The notes under the pieces: generated by a model
Databases searched by the model: none
Told to the model about the DNA's origin: nothing
Seen by the model: only the letters and a program-made list of their open reading frames with translations
Assembly (NCBI RefSeq): GCF_026163695.1
Contig: NZ_JAOTID010000006.1
Coordinates: 186,001 to 250,000, forward strand
DNA: 64,000 nucleotides
Reading direction: 5' to 3'
From: Shumkonia mesophila
Lineage (GTDB): Bacteria; Pseudomonadota; Alphaproteobacteria; Rhodospirillales; Shumkoniaceae
Made by a program: the position numbers and the translations under genes
Shown here: positions 52,236 to 61,119 of the stretch, piece after piece
Layout of the letters: each line of letters opens with the position of its first letter
Position numbering within the stretch: the stretch's first letter is position 1

Positions 52236-52931
52236 ATGTCGCTCACGCTCCACTATCATCCGCTGGCGTCCTTCTGCCACAAGGTGCTGATCGCGCTCTA
52301 TGAGGCGCAAACGCCCTTCACCGCCCATGTCGTCGACCTCATGGACGGAGGCGCCAGGGCCCACTTCCTCGACCTGTGGCCGGTCGGCAAGATCCCGGTG
52401 CTGCGCGACGAGGCCCGGGACGCGACGGTGCCCGAGACCACCATCATCATCGAGTACCTGGATCGCCACTACCCCGGCCCGCGCCCCCTGCTGCCGGCGG
52501 ACGAAGACGCGCGACTGGAAACCCGGCTGTGGGACCGCTTTTTCGATGCCTACGTCCACGCTCCCATGCAGGCCGTCGTCGGCGACCGCCTGCGGCCGGA
52601 AGAGGCGCGCGACCCGACGGGCATCGCCGCCGCCCGGGCGACGCTCGCCACCGCCTACGGGATGATCGAGAAGCGCATGGCGGAAAGAACCTGGGCGGTG
52701 GGCGAGGATTTCAGCCTCGCCGACTGCGCGGCGGCACCGGCGCTCTTCTACGCCGGCATCGTCGCCCCCTTCCCCGCCGGCCACGCCCTTCTTGCCGCCT
52801 ATTTCGAGCGGCTGCTGGCGCGCCCCTCCTTCGCCCGCGTGCTCACCGAGGCCCGGCCCTACTTCGCGATGTTCCCCTTCAAGGACGACATGCCGGCGCG
52901 GTTTCTGGAGGGCGGGGCCCCGGGCCGGTAG
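52236..52931 (+). CDS. Glutathione S-transferase family protein
   Basis: 231-residue GST: thioredoxin-like N-terminal domain (LHYHPLASFCHKVLIALYEA with Ser/Cys at the glutathione thiol position, KIPVL with cis-Pro, ETTIIIEYLD) and an all-helical C-terminal domain (about 90-215; FSLADCAAAPALFY). Substrate unknown; detoxification of electrophiles is the usual role. ATG 52236 has GAGGA 8 bases upstream. 82 bp after the ATPase gene. Confidence 0.9.
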   Translation: MSLTLHYHPLASFCHKVLIALYEAQTPFTAHVVDLMDGGARAHFLDLWPVGKIPVLRDEARDATVPETTIIIEYLDRHYPGPRPLLPADEDARLETRLWDRFFDAYVHAPMQAVVGDRLRPEEARDPTGIAAARATLATAYGMIEKRMAERTWAVGEDFSLADCAAAPALFYAGIVAPFPAGHALLAAYFERLLARPSFARVLTEARPYFAMFPFKDDMPARFLEGGAPGR

Positions 52932-53080
52932 AGCGGCTTTGGCCGCGCCAGAGTTGCGGTGGGGAAGCGGCATCGGGTAGATTATCGGGGTGGGGACAGC
53001 GGCAGACTCCCCGCTTTTCCAAGATGCGCGCGTCCAAGCTCTGCTACCAATTCCCTGCCGAGAGCCGGCGCGGAGGTAGC

Positions 53081-54295
53081 ATGGGTGCGTTCAGCCCGAT
53101 CGGGCCCGGTTCGACCACCGCCCTGCTGTTGTGGGGGCGGGCGCTGCGCGATTTCGGCGACGGCTTCGTGGCCGTCCTGTTGCCGGTCTATCTGTTGGCC
53201 CTCGGGCTGTCGGCCTTCGAGGTCGGCGTCATCGCCACGACGGCCCTGCTCGGCTCGGCGCTGCTGACGCTGGCCATCGGGCTCGTCGGCGGCCGCCACG
53301 ACCATCGCCGCCTGCTGCTGGCGGCGGCGGGCCTGATGATCGCCAGCGGCGTCGCCTTCGCCGTCATCGACGATTTCGCCCTGCTGCTGGTGGTGGCCTT
53401 CGCCGGCACCGTCAATCCCTCGGCGGGCAGCGTCAGCGTCTTCGTGCCCCTCGAGCACGCGGTGCTGGCCCGCGACGTCGCCGAGCGGGACCGCACCAAG
53501 ACCTTCGCCCGCTACAGCCTGATCGGCGCCCTGGCCGCCGCGTTGGGCGCGCTCGCCGCCGCCGCCCCCGACCATGCCGCCACGTTGGGCATCGGCCGGC
53601 TCGCCGCCATCAAGGCGATGTTCGTGCTGTACGCGGCCCTGGGGCTGGCCGGCAGTCTGCTCTACGCCCGCATCCCGCCCCGGCCGCCGGCGCCCCACGG
53701 GCCCCGCCCGGCGCCGCTGGGGCCGTCGCGCGCCATCGTCGTGAAGCTGGCCGCGCTGTTCAGCCTCGACGCCTTCGCCGGCGGCTTCGTCGTGCAGTCG
53801 CTGCTGGCGCTGTGGCTGTTTCAGCGCTTCGATCTGTCGCTCACGGCGGCCGGACTGTTTTTCTTCTGGGCCGGCGTTCTCTCGGCCTTCTCGTTTCCGG
53901 TGGCGGCGTGGCTCTCCCGGCGCATCGGGCTCATCAACACCATGGTGTTCACGCACATCCCGTCCAGCCTGTGCCTGATCGGGGCCGCCGTCGCGCCCAG
54001 CCTTGCGGTCGCGCTGGCCCTGCTGCTGGCCCGCGCCGCGCTGTCGCAGATGGACGTGCCGACGCGCTCGTCCTACGTGATGGCCGTCGTCACCGAGGCC
54101 GAGCGCCCGGCCGCCGCCAGCTTCACGGCGGTGCCGCGCAGCCTCGCCGCCGCCGCCAGCCCGGCGCTGGCCGCCGCGCTGTTCGCGGCGTCGTTGCAGG
54201 CCTGGCCGCTGTTCCTGTGCGGCGGGCTGAAGATCCTCTACGACCTGCTGCTGCTCGTGCAGTTCCGGCATCTGAAACCGCCGGAGGAACGATAG
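53081..54295 (+). CDS. Major facilitator superfamily transporter
   Basis: 404-residue MFS protein with 12 predicted helices in two halves. The loop between helices 2 and 3 reads GGRHDHRRLLLAAAG, a weak form of the GxLaDrxGrR MFS motif. A Pro-rich central loop (RIPPRPPAPHGPRPAPLGP) separates the halves. Possibly a drug or metabolite exporter. ATG 53081 follows CGGAGG. The frame is open far upstream over the GST gene; that extension is rejected. Confidence 0.85.
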   Translation: MGAFSPIGPGSTTALLLWGRALRDFGDGFVAVLLPVYLLALGLSAFEVGVIATTALLGSALLTLAIGLVGGRHDHRRLLLAAAGLMIASGVAFAVIDDFALLLVVAFAGTVNPSAGSVSVFVPLEHAVLARDVAERDRTKTFARYSLIGALAAALGALAAAAPDHAATLGIGRLAAIKAMFVLYAALGLAGSLLYARIPPRPPAPHGPRPAPLGPSRAIVVKLAALFSLDAFAGGFVVQSLLALWLFQRFDLSLTAAGLFFFWAGVLSAFSFPVAAWLSRRIGLINTMVFTHIPSSLCLIGAAVAPSLAVALALLLARAALSQMDVPTRSSYVMAVVTEAERPAAASFTAVPRSLAAAASPALAAALFAASLQAWPLFLCGGLKILYDLLLLVQFRHLKPPEER

Positions 54296-54306
54296 GCGAG
54301 GGCCGG

Positions 54307-54990
54307 CTAATCCATTTCGATCCAGTCGCCCTCGGGGGTCCTTGTCAGCATGGGCGTATTGAAAACGCCGACGACCTTGGCGGAACTGGCGGGAACCACG
54401 TTCTCGAGATGGCTGCGCCAGCGTTGCGTCTGGACCATCGCGACGCCGAGAACGACCGGATCGATCCCGCAGGTCGACAGCAGTTGGAGGCCGGCAAGCA
54501 TCGATGAGCCGCTGGAGATCACGTCGTCGACCAGCACCACCCGCCGGCCGTCGAGAAGCGGCAGCATGCGGGGATCGACATAAAGCCGCTTGCGCTGATC
54601 GGGGGTGGTGATCGAGGAAAGGGAGACCGAAATCTCCTCCTGGTACCAGAATTTCCGCGATGTCCCGAGGGGGACGAACCGGCTGTGGCCGAGCTCGCGG
54701 GCCACCGCGCTGGCCAGCGTCAGGCCGAGCGTCGGCAGACCGACGACGATCTCGGGCCGGAAGGCCTTGAGCTTTGCCGCGAGCACCTTGGCAAGGGCGT
54801 CCTGCACGGCAAAGCTGGCCTGATTGATGATCAGCGAGGCCAGCGCGTGTTCGCCATCCGGGAGCGGCCGGATGGGAAGCTTGATCTGGCGGCCGTCATC
54901 GAGTTCGACAGGGAAAAAGCCGGTATGGCTGTCGACGGGCCCGAAGGTCTCGGGCGAATGGATTTCCTGCCAGAAGTCATGGGGTTGCAT
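54307..54990 (-). CDS. Phosphoribosyltransferase family protein
   Basis: 227-residue type I phosphoribosyltransferase. The PRPP-binding motif is VVLVDDVISSGSSM (about 145-160), preceded by EIVVGLPTLGLTLA with the pyrophosphate loop. The length and N-terminal hood resemble orotate/adenine PRTases rather than hypoxanthine enzymes, but the base cannot be assigned. It is divergent from the M20 hydrolase and near a nucleoside hydrolase operon, so salvage of a freed base is plausible. Confidence 0.85.
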   Translation of the reverse strand: MQPHDFWQEIHSPETFGPVDSHTGFFPVELDDGRQIKLPIRPLPDGEHALASLIINQASFAVQDALAKVLAAKLKAFRPEIVVGLPTLGLTLASAVARELGHSRFVPLGTSRKFWYQEEISVSLSSITTPDQRKRLYVDPRMLPLLDGRRVVLVDDVISSGSSMLAGLQLLSTCGIDPVVLGVAMVQTQRWRSHLENVVPASSAKVVGVFNTPMLTRTPEGDWIEMD

Positions 54991-55053
54991 TCGGGTCCGG
55001 TCCTTTTCTCGGGTTGTCGGCCAAGGCAGTTCATTTTATAGGATTTTTCGGGT

Positions 55054-56295
55054 ATGTCGGGGTCTGTTGCGATAAACGCGCCCCCGGCGTCCTCGAGTGT
55101 CATGAAAGGTGCGGCCAAACCGATGAACGTCCCCGACCGGGTTTCCGACGATTTGCCCTTTCTCACGGCGCTGCGCCGCGATCTGCACGCCCATCCGGAA
55201 CTCGGATTCGAGGAGGTCAGGACCAGCGAACTCGTCGCCCGGCATCTCGAGGAGGTGGGGATAAGCGTGCATCGCGGCCTTGCCGGGACCGGCGTCGTCG
55301 GCACCCTTCGGGTCGGCAACGGCACGCGTTCCATCGGCCTGCGCGCCGATATGGATGCGCTGGCCATGCCGGAAACGGCAGAGCGGCCCTACACGTCCAC
55401 CGTGCCGGGCAGGATGCATGCCTGCGGCCACGACGGGCATACGGTGATGCTGCTGGGGGCGGCGCGCCATCTTGCCCGGACGCGGACGTTTTCCGGCACC
55501 GTGCATTTCATCTTCCAGCCGGCCGAGGAGGGGCGCGGCGGGGCGCGCAGGATGATGGAAGACGGCCTGTTCGGCCTTTTCCCCTGCGATGCGGTTTACG
55601 GACTCCACAACATGCCGGGGCTCGCCATCGACGAGATGGCGGTCGTCGAGGGCCCCCAGCTCGCCTCGTCCGACAGCTGGCGCGTCACCTTTCGCGGCAC
55701 GGGCACGCATGGCGCCAAGCCGCATCTCGGGCGCGATCCGATCACCGCCATGGCCACGTTCCTTGCCGCCCTGCAGACGATCGTCGGCAGGGTGGTCGAT
55801 CCTTTGCAGCCGGCCGTCGTCAGCGCCTGTTCGGTGGCGGCGGGCAATCCGGAGGCGCTCAACGTCATTCCCGATTTCGCCGCCATCGGCGGCACGGCGC
55901 GCGCCTATTCGGCCGCCGTGCGCGACCAGCTGGAAGAAGAGATCGGCCGCCTGGCGCGGGGAACGGCGGAAATGTTCGGGATCGGCGCCGACTACCGGTT
56001 CGAACGCCGCATCCCGCCGACGATCAACGACGCCGCCGCCACGCGCCGGGCGCGCGACGCCGCCGCAAGCGTCTTCGGAGACAAGGTCCTGAGCGCCTTC
56101 CCGCCCTCCACGGCCGGCGACGATTTCGCGTTTTTCGGGCAGCAGGCGCCGGGCTGTTACGTCTGGCTCGGCAATGGTCCGGCCGTCGAAGGTGCGCTCC
56201 ATCACAATACCGCCTACGACTTCAACGATGCCGCGATCCCCTACGGGGTGGCCTTCTGGTCGGCCCTCGTCGAGCGGGAACTGGCCGCCGGCTAG
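55054..56295 (+). CDS. M20 family amidohydrolase
   Basis: Zinc/manganese amidohydrolase of the hippurate/N-acyl amino acid/IAA-amino acid hydrolase group, up to 413 residues. Motifs: LRRDLHAHPELGFEE, GLRADMDAL, MHACGHDGHT (metal Cys/His), FIFQPAEEGRGGA (catalytic and metal Glu) and HNTAYDFNDAAIPYG near the C-terminus. The dimerisation lid lies around 190-300. ATG 55054 has AGGA about 11 bases upstream; ATG 55123 (MNVPDRVSDD) would give a more typical 390 residues. Divergent from the phosphoribosyltransferase gene (63 bp). Confidence 0.88.
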   Translation: MSGSVAINAPPASSSVMKGAAKPMNVPDRVSDDLPFLTALRRDLHAHPELGFEEVRTSELVARHLEEVGISVHRGLAGTGVVGTLRVGNGTRSIGLRADMDALAMPETAERPYTSTVPGRMHACGHDGHTVMLLGAARHLARTRTFSGTVHFIFQPAEEGRGGARRMMEDGLFGLFPCDAVYGLHNMPGLAIDEMAVVEGPQLASSDSWRVTFRGTGTHGAKPHLGRDPITAMATFLAALQTIVGRVVDPLQPAVVSACSVAAGNPEALNVIPDFAAIGGTARAYSAAVRDQLEEEIGRLARGTAEMFGIGADYRFERRIPPTINDAAATRRARDAAASVFGDKVLSAFPPSTAGDDFAFFGQQAPGCYVWLGNGPAVEGALHHNTAYDFNDAAIPYGVAFWSALVERELAAG

Positions 56296-56341
56296 AAGAT
56301 CTCGGGCATGGGGTGTTCCGGCGGCTTCCCGGTCGCCGTCT

Positions 56342-57265
56342 TCATCGCGCCGCCGCCGCCGCAAGCGCATCCAGGATGACGGCTTTCAGCCGGTCCTGCT
56401 CGGCCTCGACGGCAAGGTCCGCGTTGAAGGCGGCATGGCTCGACCGCGTCTCGACCACGGTGCGGCCGCGGGTCAGCGTACCGGCAAGCTCCATCGCGAT
56501 GGCGACCGGCCGGAAGGTCACCAGGTCGGGGCGGACGAAGGCCGCCGCCGCCGCGGGATCGTAGAAGGCCATGGCGGGGCGGCCGCGGCTGATGGCGATG
56601 GCGATGAAGCCGCCGAACAGGTCGGCCAGCAGGTCGGCGTTGCCCCCGCCGAGCGTCCGCAGGCGTTCGGCGTCTTCCGGCCGGCAAAGGATCTTGCGGG
56701 CAAAATCGAGATCGACCATGCGCAACGGCAGGCCGTGGGCGAGAACGATGGCGACCGCCTCGGGGTCGGCATAGGCGTTGAACTCGGCCGACGCGGTATG
56801 GTTGCCGGCGCCGGCGCCGCCGCCCATCCAGGTCAGATCGTCGATCCGGCGGGCGAGGTCGGGACGCGCCAGCACGAGCGCCGCGATATTCGTCAGCGGC
56901 CCCAGCGCCAGGATGCGGCGCGGCCCGGCGGCCGATTCGAGCCAGTGGACGAGCGCGTGGAAGGCGTCCCCGCCCGGTTCCGGATCGCCGGCGGGAAGGC
57001 CGCGGCCAAGGGTCGGAATGCCGGTGGGACCGAGGATCCTCTCAGCCGTCTCGATTTGCCCCAGCACCGACGTCTCGCGGCCGATGGAAATGGGAAAGCG
57101 CCAGCCGAACGCCCGCCTTGCCGCCGCCGCGTTGCGGCGCACCTGCTCCAGCGGAACATTGCCGAAGACCAGCGACACGCCGTCGATGGCAACGCCGGCA
57201 TGCCCGACCGTCAGGATCGCGGCGATGTCGTCGAAGCCCATGTCGGTGTCGATCCAGATCCCCAT
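56342..57265 (-). CDS. Nucleoside hydrolase (IUNH family)
   Basis: 307-residue inosine-uridine preferring nucleoside hydrolase family enzyme, which splits N-ribosidic bonds to base plus ribose. The Ca2+-binding signature DTDMGFDDIAAI is at the N-terminus; LALGPLTNIAALV and TWMGGGAGAGNHTASAEFN, AYADPEAVAIVL complete the active site. It starts 3 bp after the ABC ATPase stop, so it is the last gene of the importer operon, giving a strong hint that the imported solute is a nucleoside or N-riboside. Confidence 0.9.
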   Translation of the reverse strand: MGIWIDTDMGFDDIAAILTVGHAGVAIDGVSLVFGNVPLEQVRRNAAAARRAFGWRFPISIGRETSVLGQIETAERILGPTGIPTLGRGLPAGDPEPGGDAFHALVHWLESAAGPRRILALGPLTNIAALVLARPDLARRIDDLTWMGGGAGAGNHTASAEFNAYADPEAVAIVLAHGLPLRMVDLDFARKILCRPEDAERLRTLGGGNADLLADLFGGFIAIAISRGRPAMAFYDPAAAAAFVRPDLVTFRPVAIAMELAGTLTRGRTVVETRSSHAAFNADLAVEAEQDRLKAVILDALAAAAAR

Positions 57266-57268
57266 GGG

Positions 57269-58294
57269 TCACCCGAAGCGCTTGAGGTGCGCGGCGTTGC
57301 CGACCGGAAGGTCGAAGGCGACCTCGGCGCCGAGCGGATGGCTGGGCAGGGTCGCGTCGACCTCGGCCTTCAGGCTGCCGAACGGCGTATCGAGGACGTA
57401 TTCGCGCGTGCCGCCGGCGAATGAAACGCCGCGCACGGTGCCTCGGAAGGGGCCCGAGCCCAAGCGCAGCATGCGGGGTCGCCAGGCCAGTCCCGCCGTT
57501 GCCGGCAACTGGGATGGTACCGGGATCTCGCCGTGATCGCTGACGAACTTGCCGTCGCGGATCTCGAAAATGTTCTCGAAGCCGACGAAATCGGCGACGA
57601 AGCGCGAGACCGGATGGTTATAGATCTCCTCCGGCGTGCCGATCTGCTCGATCGCGCCGTCCTTCATCACCACGATCCGGTCGGCCAGCGCCAGCGCCTC
57701 GACCTGATCGTGGGTGACGAAGATCATCGTCACGCCGCTTTGCTTCTGAACCCGCTGCAGCTCGGTGCGCATTTCGAGCCGCAGCCGTGCGTCGAGGTTG
57801 GACAGCGGTTCGTCGAGCAGCAGCAGTTTGGGTTCCATCACCATGGAGCGGACCAGCGCCACGCGCTGCTGCTGGCCGCCGGAAAGTTCCGGCGGCTTGC
57901 GGCTGGCGAAGCTCGAAAGGTCGACCGATTTCAGCCCGGCCTCGACCTTGGCCACAAGCTCCGCACCGCCCATGCCCTTGAGCTTGAGGCCGAAGGCGAC
58001 GTTCTCGAACACCGACAGATGCGGGAACAGGGCGTAGGACTGGAAAACCATCCCGACGGCGCGCTTGTTGGCCGCAACGCGGGTTATATCGACCCCGTCG
58101 AGACGGATGCGGCCGCCGGCCGGCCTCAGCAGGCCGGCGATCGCCCGCATGGTCGTGGTCTTGCCGCAACCGGACGGCCCCAGCAGGGCCAGCAGCTCGC
58201 CCTTGCGGATGTTAAGATCGAGGTCCTTGACCGCGACCGTCTTGCCATAGGTCAACGTCAGCTTGTCGAGGGTCAGAAAGGCTTGATCAGACAT
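57269..58294 (-). CDS. ABC transporter ATP-binding protein (PotA/FbpC type)
   Basis: 341-residue ATPase: Walker A GPSGCGKTTT, Q-loop VFQSYALFPHLS, signature LSGGQQQR, Walker B LLLLDEP and H-loop THD. The C-terminal TOBE domain (about 270-335; TVRGVSFAGGTREYVL) is typical of spermidine/iron/thiamine-type importers. Its start overlaps the upstream permease end by 8 bp. Confidence 0.93.
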   Translation of the reverse strand: MSDQAFLTLDKLTLTYGKTVAVKDLDLNIRKGELLALLGPSGCGKTTTMRAIAGLLRPAGGRIRLDGVDITRVAANKRAVGMVFQSYALFPHLSVFENVAFGLKLKGMGGAELVAKVEAGLKSVDLSSFASRKPPELSGGQQQRVALVRSMVMEPKLLLLDEPLSNLDARLRLEMRTELQRVQKQSGVTMIFVTHDQVEALALADRIVVMKDGAIEQIGTPEEIYNHPVSRFVADFVGFENIFEIRDGKFVSDHGEIPVPSQLPATAGLAWRPRMLRLGSGPFRGTVRGVSFAGGTREYVLDTPFGSLKAEVDATLPSHPLGAEVAFDLPVGNAAHLKRFG

Positions 58295-59066
58295 AGCGGG
58301 AGAACCCCAGAAAACGCTCGGCGGCGAAGACGATGCCGACGGACAGAAAGGCAAGCAGCGAGGAAAGCGCCGCGATGGACGGATCGAACACGATCTCCAT
58401 GTAACCGAGCATGTCGATCGGCAGGGTTCTGACCCCTGGGCCGGACAGGAACAGCGAGACCGGAACCTGGTTGAAGCTGGTGACGAAGCCGAGGATGAAG
58501 GCCGACAGAATGCCGCCGCGGATGTTCGGCAGCACCACCCGGAAGAAGGCCCCAAGGCGCGACGAGCCCAGCAGCACCGCAGCCTCCTCGATCTCGGAGC
58601 GCAGGTTGTTGAGGCTGGCCGAGACCACGCGCACCGCATAGGGCAGCACCAGCGCCGTGTGGGCGAGAAACAACGCCAGTGTGATCTTCATCTGGAACGG
58701 CACGACGAAATAGCGAAGCAGGGCGAGACCGACGATGATGCCGGGCACGATGATCGGCGCCGAGACCATCATGCGGACGGTCTCGGCGAACGGCAGCTTG
58801 TAGCGCGACATGGCGTACGATGCCGGAACCCCAAGCACGAGCGCCGCCAGCGTGCCGCCGATCGCCAGGAACATCGACATCGCGAAGCCTTCGCGAAAGC
58901 TCTGGACGGTGAAGACCTTGGCGATCCATTTCAGCGAAAAACCCTGCGGAGGAAAGGCCAGCGTGTCGCCGGCCGAGAACGAGGCCGCCACGATGATCAC
59001 GAACGGGCCGATCAGGAAGAACAGCACGAGGCCGAGGGTCAGCGGCGCGAAGAGACGCTGGGTCAT
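58287..59066 (-). CDS. ABC transporter permease (PotC type)
   Basis: 259-residue inner-membrane permease with six helices and the EAA loop EIEEAAVLLGSSRLGAFFRVVLPNIRGG-like segment (EEAAVLLGSSRLGAF). Second permease of a PotABCD-type system. Overlaps both neighbours (4 bp with the first permease, 8 bp with the ATPase), showing tight translational coupling. Confidence 0.92.
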   Translation of the reverse strand: MTQRLFAPLTLGLVLFFLIGPFVIIVAASFSAGDTLAFPPQGFSLKWIAKVFTVQSFREGFAMSMFLAIGGTLAALVLGVPASYAMSRYKLPFAETVRMMVSAPIIVPGIIVGLALLRYFVVPFQMKITLALFLAHTALVLPYAVRVVSASLNNLRSEIEEAAVLLGSSRLGAFFRVVLPNIRGGILSAFILGFVTSFNQVPVSLFLSGPGVRTLPIDMLGYMEIVFDPSIAALSSLLAFLSVGIVFAAERFLGFSRYV

Positions 59067-59890
59067 TTGCGGCTCCTTGCCGTCGCCAGGCGCTTCAACA
59101 GCAGGTTGGTGGAAAAGCTCATGACGATCAGGATGAAGGCGATGACGCTCGCCGAGACGAAATCGCTGGCGACGGTGACGCGCTGGTAAAGCAGCGTTTC
59201 CAGCATCAGCACCTTGGAACCGCCGAGAATGGCCGGCGTGATATAGGCGGTCATCGAGCCGGTGAAGACCAGCGTGCCGCCGATCACCAGGCCCTCCTTG
59301 GTCAGCGGCAGGATGATTTTCCAGAATACCTGGAACCAGTTGGCGCCCAGCACGCGGGCGGCCGGGACCATGTCGCGCGGCAGGTTTTCCAGCGCGCTCA
59401 CCAGCGAGATGATCATCAGCGGCAGGAAGAGCTGCAACAGGCCGATGAAGACGGCGGTCTCGGTGAAGAGAATACGGACCGGCGCGTCGCTTAAGCCCAC
59501 CGCCGTCAACGCCTGGTTGACGATGCCGGTGCGCCCCAGGATGACGATCCAGGCATAGGTGCGCGCCACCGGCGAGATCATCAGCGGCAGCGCCACCAGC
59601 CCGATCATCCGCCCCTTGCTTGCCGCGGGCAGGCTGACGATCGCATAGGCGGCGGCATAGCCGATCACCGCCGCGATGATGGTCACGACGGCGCCGAGCT
59701 TGAGCGTGCGCAGGAAAACCGTGCGGTTGATCGGCAGGCTGAAGAAATCCGAAAAGGCCGAAAGCGTCCAGCCGTCGGCCGACCGGAAGCCTTCGGACAG
59801 CAATATGCCGACCGGCACGAGAAAGACCACCGCGGCGAAAATCGCGGCCGGCAGGGCCAGCGCCAGCGCCTCGGCCCGGTTGTGGAACAT
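59063..59890 (-). CDS. ABC transporter permease (PotB type)
   Basis: 275-residue permease with six helices, ISPVARTYAWIVILG and the EAA-type loop around AARVLGANWFQVFWKIILP. First permease of the importer. A 203-bp palindrome-containing gap separates it from the binding-protein gene, a common place for transcript processing that keeps the binding protein in excess. Confidence 0.92.
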   Translation of the reverse strand: MFHNRAEALALALPAAIFAAVVFLVPVGILLSEGFRSADGWTLSAFSDFFSLPINRTVFLRTLKLGAVVTIIAAVIGYAAAYAIVSLPAASKGRMIGLVALPLMISPVARTYAWIVILGRTGIVNQALTAVGLSDAPVRILFTETAVFIGLLQLFLPLMIISLVSALENLPRDMVPAARVLGANWFQVFWKIILPLTKEGLVIGGTLVFTGSMTAYITPAILGGSKVLMLETLLYQRVTVASDFVSASVIAFILIVMSFSTNLLLKRLATARSRK

Positions 59891-59944
59891 CTGTCTTCGC
59901 CCTCAGTCCTCGGACGGTTCTTGCATGAACCTACGCTTCTTGAA

Positions 59945-60063
59945 GTCGTGGATGGCCGGAACTAGTCCGGCCATGACGGCTCTTCATTCTCGTCATGCCC
60001 GGGCTTGACCCGGGCATCCACGTCTTTCTTCTTTCCCGACGGCACACGCCCGGCCATGACGGG
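59945..60063. repeat. Intergenic mosaic palindrome, copy 5 (one and a half units)
   Basis: GTGGATGGCCGGA...TCCGGCCATGACGG (59948-59979), then CTCGTCATGCCCGGG...CCCGGGCATCCACG (59989-60023), a spacer, and CGCCCGGCCATGACGGG lacking its left partner. Located between the binding-protein and first permease genes. Confidence 0.8.
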
Positions 60064-60093
60064 CTTATCAGGGGCGCGGCGCCGCTGCCTTTT

Positions 60094-61119
60094 CTACTGC
60101 GCCACCTTGGCGTTCCATTCCGAAAGCCACGCTTCGCGGTTGTCGAGCGCGACGTCGGACGGAATGAGCTTCAGACCCTTGGCCATTTCCTCGCCATAGG
60201 TGATGTTGTTGGCGACGTCGTCGGAAACCTTGACCTCGGCATTGACCGGACTGTCGACCAGCTTTTCGGCAAGCTTGGTCTGGATTTCGGTCGACAGCCA
60301 GAAGTTCATGAATTCCAGCGCCAGGTCCCGCTGCTTCGCCCCCTTGGCGAGGACCATCACGTTCATTCCGCCGGTCTGGCCTTCCTTGGGCGTCGCCCAG
60401 GCGAGCGGCAGGCCGAGCTTGGTGAACGGCGACCACGAGAACCGGCCGATCGGCGCCGCCCAGATCTCTTCCTGCTTCATCAGCTGAACCAGCTGCGAGG
60501 ACTTGACGTAGAAAGTGACGATCTTGTCCGCCTTGGCGCCCACCGCCCGGATCGCGCCCTTGAGGTCCGGCGTGTTGGTACCGAGCGCCTGGCCCAGCAT
60601 ATAGAGCACCGGCGGGCCCTGGTTGGTGGTGACGTTCGGGAAGGCGATATGGGAGACGATGTCATCCTTGAGAAGGTCGGCCCAGGACTCGATCTTCATC
60701 TTGTCGGTGCGATAGACGATCGAGGTCGAGTAGAAGGTATAGCCGACGCTCATGCCGTCGCCGTTCGGGTCCTTGGCGACGTCGTAGAGCTTGCCGAAGT
60801 TGGAGAGCTTGGCGGTGTCGATCTTGTCGATCAGGCCGGCACGCGCGGCCGCAAGCGCATCGGCCATCGATACCACCGCCATGTCGATGACCGGATTGGC
60901 CTTGTTAGCCTCCATCTTGGCCAGGCGCTCGACGCTGTTGCCGGTTTCGACCACCAGCTTGCAGCCGCACTTGGCTTCGAACGGATCGTAGACGATCTCC
61001 TTGAATTCGTCCTGCGCGAAGGCATAGACGGAAATGGTGAGCGTCTTGTCCTCGGCATGGGCGATGCCCATCGTCAGCATCAGGGCGCCGGCCGACGCCA
61101 GCAGGGTCTTGGTCAGCAT
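60094..61119 (-). CDS. ABC transporter substrate-binding protein (family 1, PotD-like)
   Basis: 341-residue periplasmic binding protein. Signal peptide ends at GIAHA-EDKTL. The mature protein shows DEFKEIVYDPFEAKCGCKLVVETGN, with a CxC pair that may bridge, DMAVVSMADALAAARAGLIDKID and WSPFTKLGLPLAW. Family members bind polyamines, thiamine, iron or sulfonates; the operon's nucleoside hydrolase points to a ribosylated compound. ATG 61119 is 9 bases from AGGAGG; ATG 61125 is too close to it. The start overlaps the LacI gene end by 7 bp. Confidence 0.9.
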   Translation of the reverse strand: MLTKTLLASAGALMLTMGIAHAEDKTLTISVYAFAQDEFKEIVYDPFEAKCGCKLVVETGNSVERLAKMEANKANPVIDMAVVSMADALAAARAGLIDKIDTAKLSNFGKLYDVAKDPNGDGMSVGYTFYSTSIVYRTDKMKIESWADLLKDDIVSHIAFPNVTTNQGPPVLYMLGQALGTNTPDLKGAIRAVGAKADKIVTFYVKSSQLVQLMKQEEIWAAPIGRFSWSPFTKLGLPLAWATPKEGQTGGMNVMVLAKGAKQRDLALEFMNFWLSTEIQTKLAEKLVDSPVNAEVKVSDDVANNITYGEEMAKGLKLIPSDVALDNREAWLSEWNAKVAQ

